37,883 bases of DNA from Alcanivorax quisquiliarum (GCF_023051175.1 NZ_JALKII010000013.1:1-37883), one strand, 5' to 3'. Positions 24,643-33,679 are shown, counted from the stretch's first letter. Numbers and translations are program-made. Notes: generated from the sequence alone by a model not told the origin.

Positions 24643-26493
24643 ATGGCTGATTATCGCTCAAAAACTTCCACGCACGGCCGCAACATGGCCGGCGCCCGCG
24701 CCTTATGGCGCGCCACAGGTATGAAGGACGATGATTTCGGCAAGCCGATCATCGCCATCGCCAACTCCTTTACCCAGTTTGTGCCGGGCCACGTACATTT
24801 GAAGGATCTGGGCCAGCTGGTAGCGCGGGAGATCGAGCGCGCCGGCGGCGTGGCGAAGGAATTCAACACCATCGCCGTAGATGACGGCATTGCCATGGGC
24901 CACGACGGCATGCTGTATTCGCTGCCGAGCCGCGACATCATCGCCGACTCGGTGGAATACATGGTCAACGCCCACTGCGCCGATGTGCTGGTGTGCATCT
25001 CCAACTGCGACAAGATCACACCGGGGATGCTGATGGCGGCGATGCGCCTGAACATTCCTGTGGTGTTCGTCTCCGGCGGCCCGATGGAAGCGGGCAAAAC
25101 GAAACTCTCGGACAACAAGCTGGATCTTGTCGATGCCATGGTGATCGCCGCCGATGACAGCGTGGACGACGCCACGGTCGCCGAGTACGAGCGCAGCGCA
25201 TGCCCGACCTGCGGCTCCTGCTCCGGCATGTTCACCGCCAACTCGATGAACTGCCTCACCGAAGCGCTGGGGCTGTCGCTGCCAGGCAACGGCTCGCTGC
25301 TGGCTACCCATGCCGACCGCGAGGAGCTGTTTCTGGAGGCCGGCCGTACCGCCGTGCGCCTGGCCGAGCGCTATTACCGCGACAATGACGAAACCGCCCT
25401 GCCGCGCAACATCGCCACCTTCGAAGCGTTCGAGAACGCCATGTCGCTGGATATCGCCATGGGTGGCTCCACCAATACCGTGCTGCACCTGCTGGCGGCA
25501 GCCATGGAAGGCGGTGTGAATTTCACCATGAGCGACATCGACCGGCTGTCACGCAAAGTGCCGTGCCTGTCGAAAGTGGCGCCGGCGACGCAGAAATACC
25601 ACATGGAAGATGTACACCGCGCCGGCGGCGTGATGGGCATTCTCGGCGAGCTGGATCGCGCCGGCCTGCTGCATCGCGATATTCCCACGGTGCACACCGC
25701 CACCATGGGCGAGGCGCTTGAGCGTTTCGACATCATGCGCACTGGCGACGAATCGGTGAAAAAAATGTTCATGGCCGGCCCTGGTGGCATTCCCACCCAG
25801 AGCGCCTTCAGCCAGGACAGCCGCTGGCCATCGCTGGATACTGACCGGGCCAACGGCTGTATTCGTGATCTGGAGCACGCCTACAGCACCGACGGCGGGC
25901 TCGCCGTGCTGTATGGCAACATCGCCGAGCGCGGCTGCATCGTGAAGACCGCCGGGGTGGACGAATCCATCCTGGTGTTCACTGGCCGCGCCCGCGTATT
26001 TGAAAGCCAGGACTCGGCCGTCAAAGCGATTCTGGGCGATCAGATCGTCGCTGGCGACGTGGTGGTGATCCGTTACGAAGGCCCGAAAGGCGGCCCGGGT
26101 ATGCAGGAAATGCTCTACCCCACCAGCTACCTGAAATCCAAAGGGCTGGGGGCAGAGTGCGCCCTGCTCACCGATGGCCGCTTCTCCGGCGGCACCAGCG
26201 GCCTGTCCATCGGCCACGCCTCGCCGGAAGCGGCCGAAGGCGGCGCCATCGCGCTGGTGCACGAAGGCGATATCATTCATATCGACATTCCGCAGCGCAC
26301 CATCGAGCTGAAAGTGACCGCCGAAGAACTGGCACACCGCCGCGCACAGATGGAAGCCCGTGGCGGCCTGGCGTGGAAGCCGCGTGAAATCCGCAGCCGC
26401 CGCGTGTCCACCGCCCTGAAAGCCTACGCCGCACTGACCACCAGTGCCGACCGTGGCGCCGTGCGGGATCTGTCGCAAATCGGCGCCGACTGA
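24643..26493 (+). CDS. ilvD: Dihydroxy-acid dehydratase IlvD
   Basis: Iron-sulfur dehydratase of valine/isoleucine synthesis. At 616 residues it equals the E. coli length. Visible motifs are [10 protein letters not shown] with cluster Cys122 and the lysine that is carbamylated in the family (Lys124), [19 protein letters not shown] from residue 187, and the C-terminal [23 protein letters not shown] at 24643 follows a weak GGAACAACACC. It begins 57 bases after argA and could be read with it. Confidence 0.97.
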   Translation: MADYRSKTSTHGRNMAGARALWRATGMKDDDFGKPIIAIANSFTQFVPGHVHLKDLGQLVAREIERAGGVAKEFNTIAVDDGIAMGHDGMLYSLPSRDIIADSVEYMVNAHCADVLVCISNCDKITPGMLMAAMRLNIPVVFVSGGPMEAGKTKLSDNKLDLVDAMVIAADDSVDDATVAEYERSACPTCGSCSGMFTANSMNCLTEALGLSLPGNGSLLATHADREELFLEAGRTAVRLAERYYRDNDETALPRNIATFEAFENAMSLDIAMGGSTNTVLHLLAAAMEGGVNFTMSDIDRLSRKVPCLSKVAPATQKYHMEDVHRAGGVMGILGELDRAGLLHRDIPTVHTATMGEALERFDIMRTGDESVKKMFMAGPGGIPTQSAFSQDSRWPSLDTDRANGCIRDLEHAYSTDGGLAVLYGNIAERGCIVKTAGVDESILVFTGRARVFESQDSAVKAILGDQIVAGDVVVIRYEGPKGGPGMQEMLYPTSYLKSKGLGAECALLTDGRFSGGTSGLSIGHASPEAAEGGAIALVHEGDIIHIDIPQRTIELKVTAEELAHRRAQMEARGGLAWKPREIRSRRVSTALKAYAALTTSADRGAVRDLSQIGAD

Positions 26494-26499
26494 CCCTGC

Positions 26500-27828
26500 A
26501 TGAAAGCGACCCTGCTGCCCTGGCTGTCCGCGCTGCTGACCAGCCAGGGCCTGAGGGATCTGAACCGGCGGCGCGCCGAATGGCGCCGCCGGCTCACCCG
26601 CCAGCCGCACACAGTGGATGTCTGGCTGCGCGTCGATGACCCCTACTCCTGGTTGCTGGTACAGGTGCTGCCGGCTTTCGCCACCCACTTCGGCGTGCAA
26701 CTGCGGCCGCATCTGATGCTCTATCTGGATGAGCAAATGTACCCGCATCCGGAATTGCTGGCCCCGCTTGCCGCCCGCGATGCCGCTGCGCTCGCTACGC
26801 TGCACGGGCTGGCCTTTCCGCCAGACGCCACGACCCCCGATCACGAACGCAGCCTGCTGGCCACGGCCATTTTGCTGCGCCATGAACAGGATCCGACGTT
26901 CTTCACCCTCGCCGCAGACGTGCTCAGTGCGCTCTGGCATGGCCATAACCTCGCCCCACTGGCGCAAACCCAGGCGCCACTGCCCCTGGATCAGACCCGG
27001 CTGGCCATGGAAGCACGCCGCGACAGCTATCTGCGCGAAGGCCATTATCTCACCGCCATGCTGCGCTACGGCGGCGAATGGTACTGGGGCATCGATCGCC
27101 TGGATCATCTGGCCCAGCGGCTACAGACGCTCGGGCTGGGCACCGGCACGCCCTGCCCGCTGCCGTACGGGCGAGCCAAATACCTGTCCCTTCATGCGCC
27201 TGCCGGCTGCGCCTCAGAGCGCACCCTGACGCTGTTTTATTCCTTCCGCAGCCCCTATTCATGGGTGGCGTTCTCACGCGCTTGTACGCTGGCCGATCAC
27301 TACGGCCTGACGCTGGATATCCGCCCGGTGCTGCCCATGGTGATGCGCGGCCTGCCTGTGCCACCCGCCAAACGCTTTTATATTCTGCGCGATGCCGCCC
27401 GCGAAGCAGCCTTGCACCAGGTGCCCTTTGGCCGGGTGTGCGATCCGGTCGGCCCCGGTGTCGAGCGCTGCATGGCACTGTGGCCCTTTGCCGAAAAGGA
27501 AGGGCGCCTGCGCCAGTGGCTGGCCGCCGCTGGTGAAGGCATCTGGAGCCGGGGCATCAACGCCGCCAGCGACAGCGGGCTGCGCGCTCTGTGCCACCAT
27601 GCTGGGCTGGATTGGCACCGCGCCCGGCGCTGGCTGGATGACGACGGCTGGCGCCAGCAAGCTGAAGCCAACCGGGCCGAAATGCTCGCCGCCGGCAGCT
27701 GGGGCGTGCCAACGCTGCGCATTGATGGCACCCTCTGCTGGGGCCAGGATCGCTTCGCCGTGCTGGAGCAGGCCCTTGGGGAACATCAGGCCGGCCACGC
27801 CGCGCCCGACCATCACAACAACACCTGA
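26500..27828 (+). CDS. Tandem DsbA/HCCA-isomerase-like protein (two fused domains)
   Basis: The 442 residues hold two copies of a thioredoxin-fold domain related to DsbA and 2-hydroxychromene-2-carboxylate isomerase, a glutathione-dependent enzyme family. Domain 1 (about 38-210) has DDPYSWLLV (47 onward) and ends GGEWYWGIDRLDHL. Domain 2 (about 243-430) has SFRSPYSWVAFS (Ser251, Ser254) and ends SWGVPTLRIDGTLCWGQDR. The family's SPYS signature is intact in domain 2 but is DPYS in domain 1, so domain 2 is the likelier catalytic one. There is no CXXC, so this is not a disulfide oxidase. No signal peptide is obvious. ATG at 26500 lies six bases after ilvD with no clear ribosome site, suggesting coupling. 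The MAPEG gene follows after 18 bases. Substrate unknown. Confidence 0.82.
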   Translation: MKATLLPWLSALLTSQGLRDLNRRRAEWRRRLTRQPHTVDVWLRVDDPYSWLLVQVLPAFATHFGVQLRPHLMLYLDEQMYPHPELLAPLAARDAAALATLHGLAFPPDATTPDHERSLLATAILLRHEQDPTFFTLAADVLSALWHGHNLAPLAQTQAPLPLDQTRLAMEARRDSYLREGHYLTAMLRYGGEWYWGIDRLDHLAQRLQTLGLGTGTPCPLPYGRAKYLSLHAPAGCASERTLTLFYSFRSPYSWVAFSRACTLADHYGLTLDIRPVLPMVMRGLPVPPAKRFYILRDAAREAALHQVPFGRVCDPVGPGVERCMALWPFAEKEGRLRQWLAAAGEGIWSRGINAASDSGLRALCHHAGLDWHRARRWLDDDGWRQQAEANRAEMLAAGSWGVPTLRIDGTLCWGQDRFAVLEQALGEHQAGHAAPDHHNNT

Positions 27829-27846
27829 TCTCATGGAGACACGATC

Positions 27847-28230
27847 ATGACCACTGCCTATTGGTGCCTGCTTGTCGCAATTTTCCTGCCGTATCTTTTC
27901 ACCGTGCTGGCCAAGTTCCGGGGCGATTTCGGCCCGAAACAGAACCACAACCCGCGCGAATTTCTCGAAGCGCTGCAAGGTGCGCGCAAGCGCGCCCACT
28001 GGGCACAGCAAAACAGCTTTGAAGTCACGCCCGCCTTCCTTGCCGCCGTGCTGGTCGCACAGACCCTCGGCACCATGCCCCAGAGCACGCTGGATAGCCT
28101 GGCCATCGCCTGGCTCATCAGCCGCGTAGTGTTCGGCATCTGCTACATTGCCGACTGGGCCACGCTGCGCTCGCTGGTCTGGTTTGCCGGCATGGGCATC
28201 ATCGCCGCGATGTTCATCATGAGTGCCTGA
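27847..28230 (+). CDS. MAPEG-family membrane protein
   Basis: Small inner-membrane protein of 127 residues with four hydrophobic spans (about 4-20, 60-78, 83-102, 108-125). The loop NPREFLEALQGARKRAHWAQQNSFE is recognisable by its parts NPREFLEAL and RAHWAQQNSFE, the latter a typical bacterial MAPEG motif. Family members include membrane glutathione transferases and peroxidases, but many bacterial ones have no known reaction. ATG at 27847 has GGAG eight bases upstream. Its stop overlaps the next start in TGATG, so it is coupled to the ferredoxin-reductase gene. Confidence 0.88.
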   Translation: MTTAYWCLLVAIFLPYLFTVLAKFRGDFGPKQNHNPREFLEALQGARKRAHWAQQNSFEVTPAFLAAVLVAQTLGTMPQSTLDSLAIAWLISRVVFGICYIADWATLRSLVWFAGMGIIAAMFIMSA

Positions 28231-29279
28231 TGGATCACACGTTTCACATTACCGTTGCCGGCAAGGGGCGCTACAGCGCCCGCGCCGGTGACACCCTGCT
28301 TGAAGCCGGCCAGCACGCCGGCTTCGGCTTTCCGCACGCCTGCCGCAACGGCAACTGCCTGCGTTGCGTGGGGCAACTGTTACGCGGCAGCGTGACCCAG
28401 CGCATCGGCAACCAGGCCACCAATACCCGCATCGTTTGCGCGGACGATGCCAGCGCTGGCCAAGTGCTATACTGCATTGCTCACGCCCTTGAAGACTGCG
28501 AGATCAACGTGCCGGATATCACTGCGCCGGGAGAACTTCCGGTTTTCGACGTCAGTTGCCAGATCATTGCCATCGACGACCTCAACCACGATGTCAGCCG
28601 CATCACGCTGCGCCTGCCCGCCGGCCGCCGTATCCGTTGGTACGCCGGGCAATATCTGTTGCTGCAAACCCCTGCGGGCGAAGCCGCTTTCTCGATCGCC
28701 AACGCCCCCGGCGGCCGCGACCTGGAACTGCACTTGCGCCATAACGACGAAAACAGCTCGGCGCAGGAGGTGATGGCAGCCCTGCGTCAAGACACCGTGG
28801 CACGGGTGCAGCTGCCGGCTGGCCGCCGTTTTATTGCCGACAACCTGCCGCAACGACCGGTATGGTTTGTCTGCGGCTCCACCGGCTTTGCACCGGCGAA
28901 AGCGATGATCGAGCATCTGCTGGCCAATAATTTCGACCAGCCGATCCGCCTTTACTGGGGCGCACGCACTGCCGACGATATCTACCTGCCAGCGCTGCCC
29001 GCACAATGGGTGCGTGACGAGCAGCTGGAGTATGTGCCGGTGCTCTCTGACAGCACCGCCACCGACGAGGGCGACGCCGGCGCGGAACATGCCGGCGCGG
29101 TTTATCGCACCGGCCTGGTGCACGAAGCCGTGCTGGCGGATCTGAACGGCGAGCAGCCCGAGTTTCATATTGCCGGCTCGCCCGCCATGGCCTGGGCGGT
29201 GTTCGATGCCCTCAGCGCCGCCGGCGTACCGGCCGCAGACATGCATTCCGATGTATTCGATTATGCACCACGGGAGTGA
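28230..29279 (+). CDS. Ferredoxin-NAD(P)H flavin reductase, electron-transfer subunit type
   Basis: Redox protein with an N-terminal plant-type 2Fe-2S ferredoxin domain (Cys38, Cys43, Cys46 and Cys82, in HACRNGNCLRC and VLYCIAH). An FAD-binding domain (about 105-200) and an NAD(P)-binding domain (about 210-349; WFVCGSTGFAPAKAMIEHLL) follow. The layout is that of oxygenase reductases and CDP-6-deoxyglucoseen reductase-like enzymes. The usual Arg-X-Tyr/Phe-Ser FAD motif reads AAFSIAN here, so the arginine is replaced. No oxygenase component is adjacent. The start overlaps the MAPEG stop (TGATG), placing it in the same operon. Confidence 0.85.
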   Translation: MDHTFHITVAGKGRYSARAGDTLLEAGQHAGFGFPHACRNGNCLRCVGQLLRGSVTQRIGNQATNTRIVCADDASAGQVLYCIAHALEDCEINVPDITAPGELPVFDVSCQIIAIDDLNHDVSRITLRLPAGRRIRWYAGQYLLLQTPAGEAAFSIANAPGGRDLELHLRHNDENSSAQEVMAALRQDTVARVQLPAGRRFIADNLPQRPVWFVCGSTGFAPAKAMIEHLLANNFDQPIRLYWGARTADDIYLPALPAQWVRDEQLEYVPVLSDSTATDEGDAGAEHAGAVYRTGLVHEAVLADLNGEQPEFHIAGSPAMAWAVFDALSAAGVPAADMHSDVFDYAPRE

Positions 29280-29327
29280 GCGGCCTTGGCGATTCGCCGG
29301 CACCGATCATCGCTCACCTGTCTCACC

Positions 29328-29356
29328 TTCACCTGCCCCAGCGGCTTCGGGATAAT
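29328..29356 (+). promoter_or_regulatory. Probable hemH promoter
   Basis: TTCACC (29328-29333, four of six), a 17-base spacer and GATAAT (29351-29356, five of six), about 40 bases ahead of the hemH ATG. It is among the better promoter matches in the window. Confidence 0.5.
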
Positions 29357-29397
29357 CGCTACCAGCCGCTCATCACAGCTTGGAGTACACAGCCACC

Positions 29398-30429
29398 ATG
29401 GCCTATCGCGGTAGCGCTGCCCTGCTCAACGGCCCTCACGGGCGTATCGGCGTTCTGATTACCAATCTGGGCACGCCGGATGCGCCCACCACGCCGGCCT
29501 TGCGCCGCTACCTGCGCGAATTTCTTTCCGATCCGCGTGTGGTCGAAGCACCTCGCTGGCTGTGGTGGCTGGTGCTCAATCTGGTGATCCTGAATATCCG
29601 CCCGCCGCGTTCCGCGAAAGCCTACGCCAGCATCTGGACACAGCGCGGCTCACCGCTGCTGTTTCACACTGAAGACCAATGCGCGGCCCTGCGCACGCTG
29701 ATGCAGCAGCGCTACGGCGAAAACGTGGTGGTCGAATTCGCCATGCGTTACGGCAAGCCATCGATCGCGGATCAGCTTGAAGCATTGCAACAGGCCGGTG
29801 TGACACGGCTCATCGTGCTGCCGTTGTATCCGCAATATTCCGGCTCCACCAACGGCTCGATGCTCGATGCCATCAACGCCGATCTGCGCCAGCGGCGCTG
29901 GGTGCCGTCGCTGCATTTCATCAGCGATTATCATGATTTCGGCCCCTATATCGACGCCATGGCCGAGCGCATCCGGGCGCACTGGGCCGCCCACGGCCGC
30001 GCCGACCGGCTGCTGTTTTCCTACCACGGCATTCCGAAGCGCTACGTCACCCAGGGCGACCCCTACGCCCGGCAGTGTTTCGCCACCTCCCGACAACTGG
30101 CGGCTGCGCTCGGCCTGTCGGATAGCGAATACCTCACCACGTTCCAGTCGCGTTTTGGCCGGGAAGAATGGCTCAAGCCGTACACCGATCACACTCTGAA
30201 AGCCCTGCCCGCCGAAGGCGTGCGCTCGGTGCAGGTGTTCTGCCCCGGCTTTTCGGCTGACTGCCTGGAAACGATCGAGGAAATCGGCGAAGAAAATCGC
30301 GATTACTTTTTGCAAAACGGCGGCGAACGCTATCAATACATCGAAGCGCTGAATGCAATGCCGGCGCATATCGAAGCCTTGGCGAAACTGATCGAGCCGG
30401 TGCTGGAAGGATGGCGGGCTGATACCTGA
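29398..30429 (+). CDS. hemH: Ferrochelatase HemH
   Basis: Inserts ferrous iron into protoporphyrin IX, the last haem step. ATG at 29398 gives 343 residues and starts MAYRGSAALLNG; a GGAG lies 12 bases upstream. Upstream TTG at 29380 is less likely. Motifs present are GVLITNLGTPDAPT, the LPLYPQYSGST loop, the catalytic histidine in LFSYHGIPKRY and the later TFQSRFGREEWLKPYT and CPGFSADCLETIEEI. At least two cysteines lie in the C-terminal part, but a cluster is not established. It is separated from the other hem genes by a toxin-antitoxin pair. Confidence 0.95.
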   Translation: MAYRGSAALLNGPHGRIGVLITNLGTPDAPTTPALRRYLREFLSDPRVVEAPRWLWWLVLNLVILNIRPPRSAKAYASIWTQRGSPLLFHTEDQCAALRTLMQQRYGENVVVEFAMRYGKPSIADQLEALQQAGVTRLIVLPLYPQYSGSTNGSMLDAINADLRQRRWVPSLHFISDYHDFGPYIDAMAERIRAHWAAHGRADRLLFSYHGIPKRYVTQGDPYARQCFATSRQLAAALGLSDSEYLTTFQSRFGREEWLKPYTDHTLKALPAEGVRSVQVFCPGFSADCLETIEEIGEENRDYFLQNGGERYQYIEALNAMPAHIEALAKLIEPVLEGWRADT

Positions 30430-30466
30430 CGGCAGAAGGCAGGAAAGCAGGTTTTAAAAAGCAGAT

Positions 30467-30793
30467 TTACGAGAGCGGCGGCGCCTCCTGGATCGTCCGC
30501 CCCTGTTTTCCCGGAGAAGGTGGCCAATGGCGCGCCGTGTGCACAACATTGAGCACTCGCACCTGCCCTTCGGTCACGTCATACACCAGTACATAATGCT
30601 GATGAACGACTAATTCCTGAGTGCCTGGCACCCTGCCAGCCCGCCCACTGCCTGGATGATCCCGCAACACGCCTGCCCGTTCGGAAAACAGGTCATCAAG
30701 CGCCACGGCGGCCAGCGGGTTCCTCGCCTCTACATAGTCGTAAATATCATCCCGATTCTGAATCGCCTCCGGCGTCCAGACCAACTCCTTCAT
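30467..30793 (-). CDS. ParE/RelE-superfamily toxin
   Basis: The 108-residue protein has the ParE-type layout: an N-terminal WTPEAIQNRDDIYDYV helix, a central helix, then RDHPGSGRAGRVPGT and VVHQHYVLVYDV with VRVLNVVHTARHWP at the end. In ParE proteins the target is DNA gyrase; in RelE it is mRNA on the ribosome; sequence alone does not decide. Its ATG overlaps the antitoxin's TGA in ATGA (30790-30793), the usual coupling. A short proline-rich tail after HTARHWP is extra. It lies convergent to hemH with a 37-base gap. Confidence 0.88.
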   Translation of the reverse strand: MKELVWTPEAIQNRDDIYDYVEARNPLAAVALDDLFSERAGVLRDHPGSGRAGRVPGTQELVVHQHYVLVYDVTEGQVRVLNVVHTARHWPPSPGKQGRTIQEAPPLS

Positions 30794-31089
30794 TCTGATT
30801 CGGCGATGCGGGCGCGAGTGGCCGCCCGCCGCGCCGCAAAGTGTGCCTCGACGTCTGCGCCGGGAATCAGATTGCCCCGCTCTGCGGAAGCACGCGACTG
30901 CGCCACCTTGGCCGCCAGCCAGGCATCGTAATTTTTCGCTTCCCCGGCCGCTTCCTGCTGCTGCGCCACATAGCTGCGCATAAAGTCACGCAGTAGCTGC
31001 GCGCCGGTGCGGTCATGCACCTTGGCGGCATTGGTAAATTCGGCTTTCAGGCTTTCATCTACCCGAAAAGTGAAAGTTGCATCGCTCAT
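30790..31089 (-). CDS. Ribbon-helix-helix antitoxin (RelB/DinJ/ParD type)
   Basis: Predicted to bind the toxin and its own promoter. ATG at 31089 gives 99 residues and has GGAG six bases upstream. Residues 3-45 (TFTFRVDESLKAEF then TGAQLLRDFMRSYV) form a ribbon-helix-helix DNA-binding fold. The C-terminal half is charged and helical, suitable for wrapping the toxin. It lies first in the operon, as is usual for this class. Confidence 0.86.
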   Translation of the reverse strand: MSDATFTFRVDESLKAEFTNAAKVHDRTGAQLLRDFMRSYVAQQQEAAGEAKNYDAWLAAKVAQSRASAERGNLIPGADVEAHFAARRAATRARIAESE

Positions 31090-31112
31090 GACACGCTCCG
31101 GTAGAGTAGCAG

Positions 31113-31166
31113 GCACTGAAGTGTTACAAAGCACTCACAAGATAACACGCCTTACCTGAATGTCCA
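31113..31166 (-). promoter_or_regulatory. Promoter and operator of the toxin-antitoxin pair
   Basis: On the minus strand TGGACA (-35; 31161-31166, five of six), 16 bases, and TATCTT (-10; 31139-31144, four of six). Just downstream, the CACT/AGTG-type repeats CACT-GA-AGTG (31113-31122) and the imperfect palindrome AGTGTTACAAAGCACT (31120-31135) cover the likely transcription start. This suits autorepression by the ribbon-helix-helix protein. The operator is inferred. Confidence 0.5.
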
Positions 31167-31193
31167 GTTTCGCCGCTCGGCAGCGCCGTGCCT

Positions 31194-32438
31194 TCACGAT
31201 CCCACCGGCCCCTTGGGCAACGGCAGGCTTGGCAGCCGGCGCCCCTGCGCCTTCAGCTGGCGCTGCAACATCTCGTGTGCACGCTCGCCTTCGCCCAGTG
31301 CTGCATACAACCGGGCCAGCTCCACCAGTGCAGTCTCGCTGCCTGCCTCGGCAGCCGCCTCGAAGAAGCTGCGCGCCTTGCCCCAGAGCTTTGCTTTCAA
31401 GGCCACGCGGCCTGCGGTGCGCAGCAGCACGGCATTGCCGGGGCGCGTCTTCAGCCACTGCTCAAGGCGCGCCAGCAACTGCTCCGGCGGCACGTCATCA
31501 ATCGCTTCCAGCACCGCTGGCAGGCCATCGTCCCAGCGCTGCTCGATCTCGGCGGCAATCACCTTCAAGGCGCCGGCACCGTCCTCGAACTGCGCCAGAT
31601 AACCGGCGTACTGGGCTCGCAACGGCGGCTCATGGCGCAGCGGGCGGGGCATCGCTTTCCACAGCCGGGTCAGCGCCTCACGCCGCTGCGCGGCATCGGC
31701 AAAGCCCGGTTGTGCGGCGGCCTGCCGCATACGCGCTCGCCAGGCACGGCGCTCGCGCCGCACCAGTTGCTCGCTCTCGCCATGGCGGCGCAGCGCTGGC
31801 ATCAGCTCGCAGACCGCCGCCCAATCACCGTCCCGGCCACAGGCTTCTGCCAGCAGGTGCAACAACACCGGGCTGTCGCCATGGCGGGGGCGCTGCGCTT
31901 CGAGCAGCTCACGGGCGCGGCCAGGCGCGTTGTCCGCCAGCGCAAAACGCGCCCCGAGCAAGGCAGCGGGGAATGCGCCACGGGGGTAATCCGCCGCCGC
32001 GCTCAGCCAGTATCGCTCCGCTGTCGTGTCGCCTCGTTGCCGGGCCGCCACAGCCGCCGCCAGCAGCGCCGGCAATGGCCAGTCGGTCTGGTTGGCGGCG
32101 CTGCGCAGTTGTTCTTCGGCGCGCTGCCAATGCCCCGCCGCCAGATCCAGCAGGCCCTGCTGCAAGCGCATGGCACCGGCGCGGCGGCGGCGCCAGCGGC
32201 TCCAGCGCGCCGGCGTGAAAAACTGCCACAACGGCCCGGCGAGCACAGTCAGCAATACCAGCAAAAACGCACCGAGCAATAACGCGAGCAACACAAAGGC
32301 CAGCGAGGTTTCCACTTCCCGCTGGCCACGGATCACCAGCACATAGCCCGGCTCCGCCAGCAACCAGCTGCCGAGCCACAACGCGGCGGCCAGCGCTGCC
32401 AGCACGATGACAAACAACAGCAGCAGGCGACGGATCAT
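31194..32438 (-). CDS. hemY: HemY-type haem biosynthesis membrane protein
   Basis: The 414-residue protein has two N-terminal membrane spans (about 4-24 and 44-68) and a long periplasmic or cytoplasmic helical part with TPR-like repeats (VLLRTAGRVALKAKLWGKA, ALVELARLYAALGEGERA). This is the HemY_N/TPR architecture found after hemX in gammaproteobacteria; its exact role in porphyrin metabolism is not settled. ATG at 32438 overlaps the hemX stop (TGATG), a coupling that fixes the start. This is not the protoporphyrinogen oxidase also named HemY in Gram-positives. Confidence 0.9.
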   Translation of the reverse strand: MIRRLLLLFVIVLAALAAALWLGSWLLAEPGYVLVIRGQREVETSLAFVLLALLLGAFLLVLLTVLAGPLWQFFTPARWSRWRRRRAGAMRLQQGLLDLAAGHWQRAEEQLRSAANQTDWPLPALLAAAVAARQRGDTTAERYWLSAAADYPRGAFPAALLGARFALADNAPGRARELLEAQRPRHGDSPVLLHLLAEACGRDGDWAAVCELMPALRRHGESEQLVRRERRAWRARMRQAAAQPGFADAAQRREALTRLWKAMPRPLRHEPPLRAQYAGYLAQFEDGAGALKVIAAEIEQRWDDGLPAVLEAIDDVPPEQLLARLEQWLKTRPGNAVLLRTAGRVALKAKLWGKARSFFEAAAEAGSETALVELARLYAALGEGERAHEMLQRQLKAQGRRLPSLPLPKGPVGS

Positions 32439-33679
32439 CAGCGCGCCTCCCACGATTGGCGCGACTGACGCAACTGCCGCATCAACGACAAGCCCTGATC
32501 GATCTCGGGCACCGCGCGCGCCACCGGCACCGCCTGCAATTCGGCCAGCGCCTCACGAAAAGCCACCACGGCGGGATCACCGGGCGCAAACCACTGCTGC
32601 ACCACACCATCGGCACGCGCCAGCGCCGCCTCGAAGATCACACCGCGGCTTTGCAACAGCGCCAGCCGTGCCTCCTGCAAAGCGCTCTCCAGATGCAGCC
32701 GCAGCAACTGCTGGCTATCGGCATCCAGCGGCAGCGGCACGTTACTGCCATGGTCGCGCACGCGCACCGGCAGCCGCGCCCACAGGCGCGCCCAGAAACC
32801 ATCGCCCTGCGGCTCCACCTGCTGCGCGCCTGCCCGCACCTGCTCGTGGCGCGGCATCACCAACGCTGGCACTTGCGCTTGCAGACCGTTCAGGCGCAGG
32901 ATCAGTGCCGTCAGATCAAGATGATCGGCGGCCGCCAGCCGCTGCATATCCACCGCCAGCGCCTCGCGCACGGCCACTAGCGCCGGATCGCTCGCCTGCG
33001 TTATCACTTCATCGGCCACAGCCAACAAGCGCTGTGCTGCGTTCACATCGCCCGTGAGCAACAACTGTTGCTGAGCCAACACGGCAAGGGTGATCGCTTC
33101 ATCCAGCAGTGCGCTATCGCCGCCGCCGGATGTTGGCTCGGTGGGCTCCGGCGCGGCGGTCGCCGCGCTTTGCAGGGCGGCCTCGATCTCGGCCAGGCGC
33201 GATGCGCTGGCGTCCCGGCTGGCCGCCATGTCAGCGCGTAGCCGCGCCTGATCCCGCTCAAGGGTTGCCACGGCGCTGCGCCAGCCGTGCTGTTGCTGCT
33301 GAAGGTTTTCCCACCACTGCCATGCAAAGAATGCCGCCAACGCCAGCAGCAATAACAGCAACAGCGGCCCCAGCCAGCTACGACGGCCACGCACGGGAGG
33401 TTTGCGCGGCGGAGCAGCACGCTTGCCAGCCTTGCTCTTTTGAACCGCTTCATCGGCCGCCCCGGACTGTGCGGCTTTTTTCCCGGTTGCTTGCCCGGCG
33501 GTGCCGGATTGTGCCTGGCCGCGAGCGGTGCCGGCGATCTGCTCGTCAAGAAGGGGCGGCTCGCCGACGCGGTGCTCCGTGGCGCTTGCTGCGCCCTGCG
33601 GTTGCGCCGGCCCGTTGGTGGTATCGGGGGCGGGAGGTGTGGGTGGTGTTACCGGGTTCTCAGGTGTTTTGTCAGACAT
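32438..33679 (-). CDS. hemX: HemX-type membrane protein
   Basis: The 413-residue protein begins with a low-complexity cytoplasmic tail rich in proline, alanine and glycine (about 1-100). One membrane span follows (WLGPLLLLLLLALAAFFAW, about 102-120), then a coiled-coil segment (about 128-170) and a long periplasmic helical domain. This matches the HemX family encoded after hemD. Older annotation calls it a uroporphyrin methyltransferase, but no SAM site is visible. Its start lies 31 bases inside the end of hemD. Confidence 0.88.
   Translation of the reverse strand: MSDKTPENPVTPPTPPAPDTTNGPAQPQGAASATEHRVGEPPLLDEQIAGTARGQAQSGTAGQATGKKAAQSGAADEAVQKSKAGKRAAPPRKPPVRGRRSWLGPLLLLLLLALAAFFAWQWWENLQQQQHGWRSAVATLERDQARLRADMAASRDASASRLAEIEAALQSAATAAPEPTEPTSGGGDSALLDEAITLAVLAQQQLLLTGDVNAAQRLLAVADEVITQASDPALVAVREALAVDMQRLAAADHLDLTALILRLNGLQAQVPALVMPRHEQVRAGAQQVEPQGDGFWARLWARLPVRVRDHGSNVPLPLDADSQQLLRLHLESALQEARLALLQSRGVIFEAALARADGVVQQWFAPGDPAVVAFREALAELQAVPVARAVPEIDQGLSLMRQLRQSRQSWEAR

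Noticed and set aside
25549-27108. Minus-strand open frame of 519 codons across ilvD and the next gene
   Set aside because: Spans two real genes in antisense, low-complexity composition and no motif.
26500-27828. Disulfide oxidoreductase (true DsbA) call
   Set aside because: No CXXC in either domain and no signal peptide; the SPYS and WGQDR-type motifs point to the isomerase branch.
32438-33679. Uroporphyrinogen methyltransferase call for HemX
   Set aside because: No SAM-binding motif is present; the protein is a single-span coiled-coil membrane protein.
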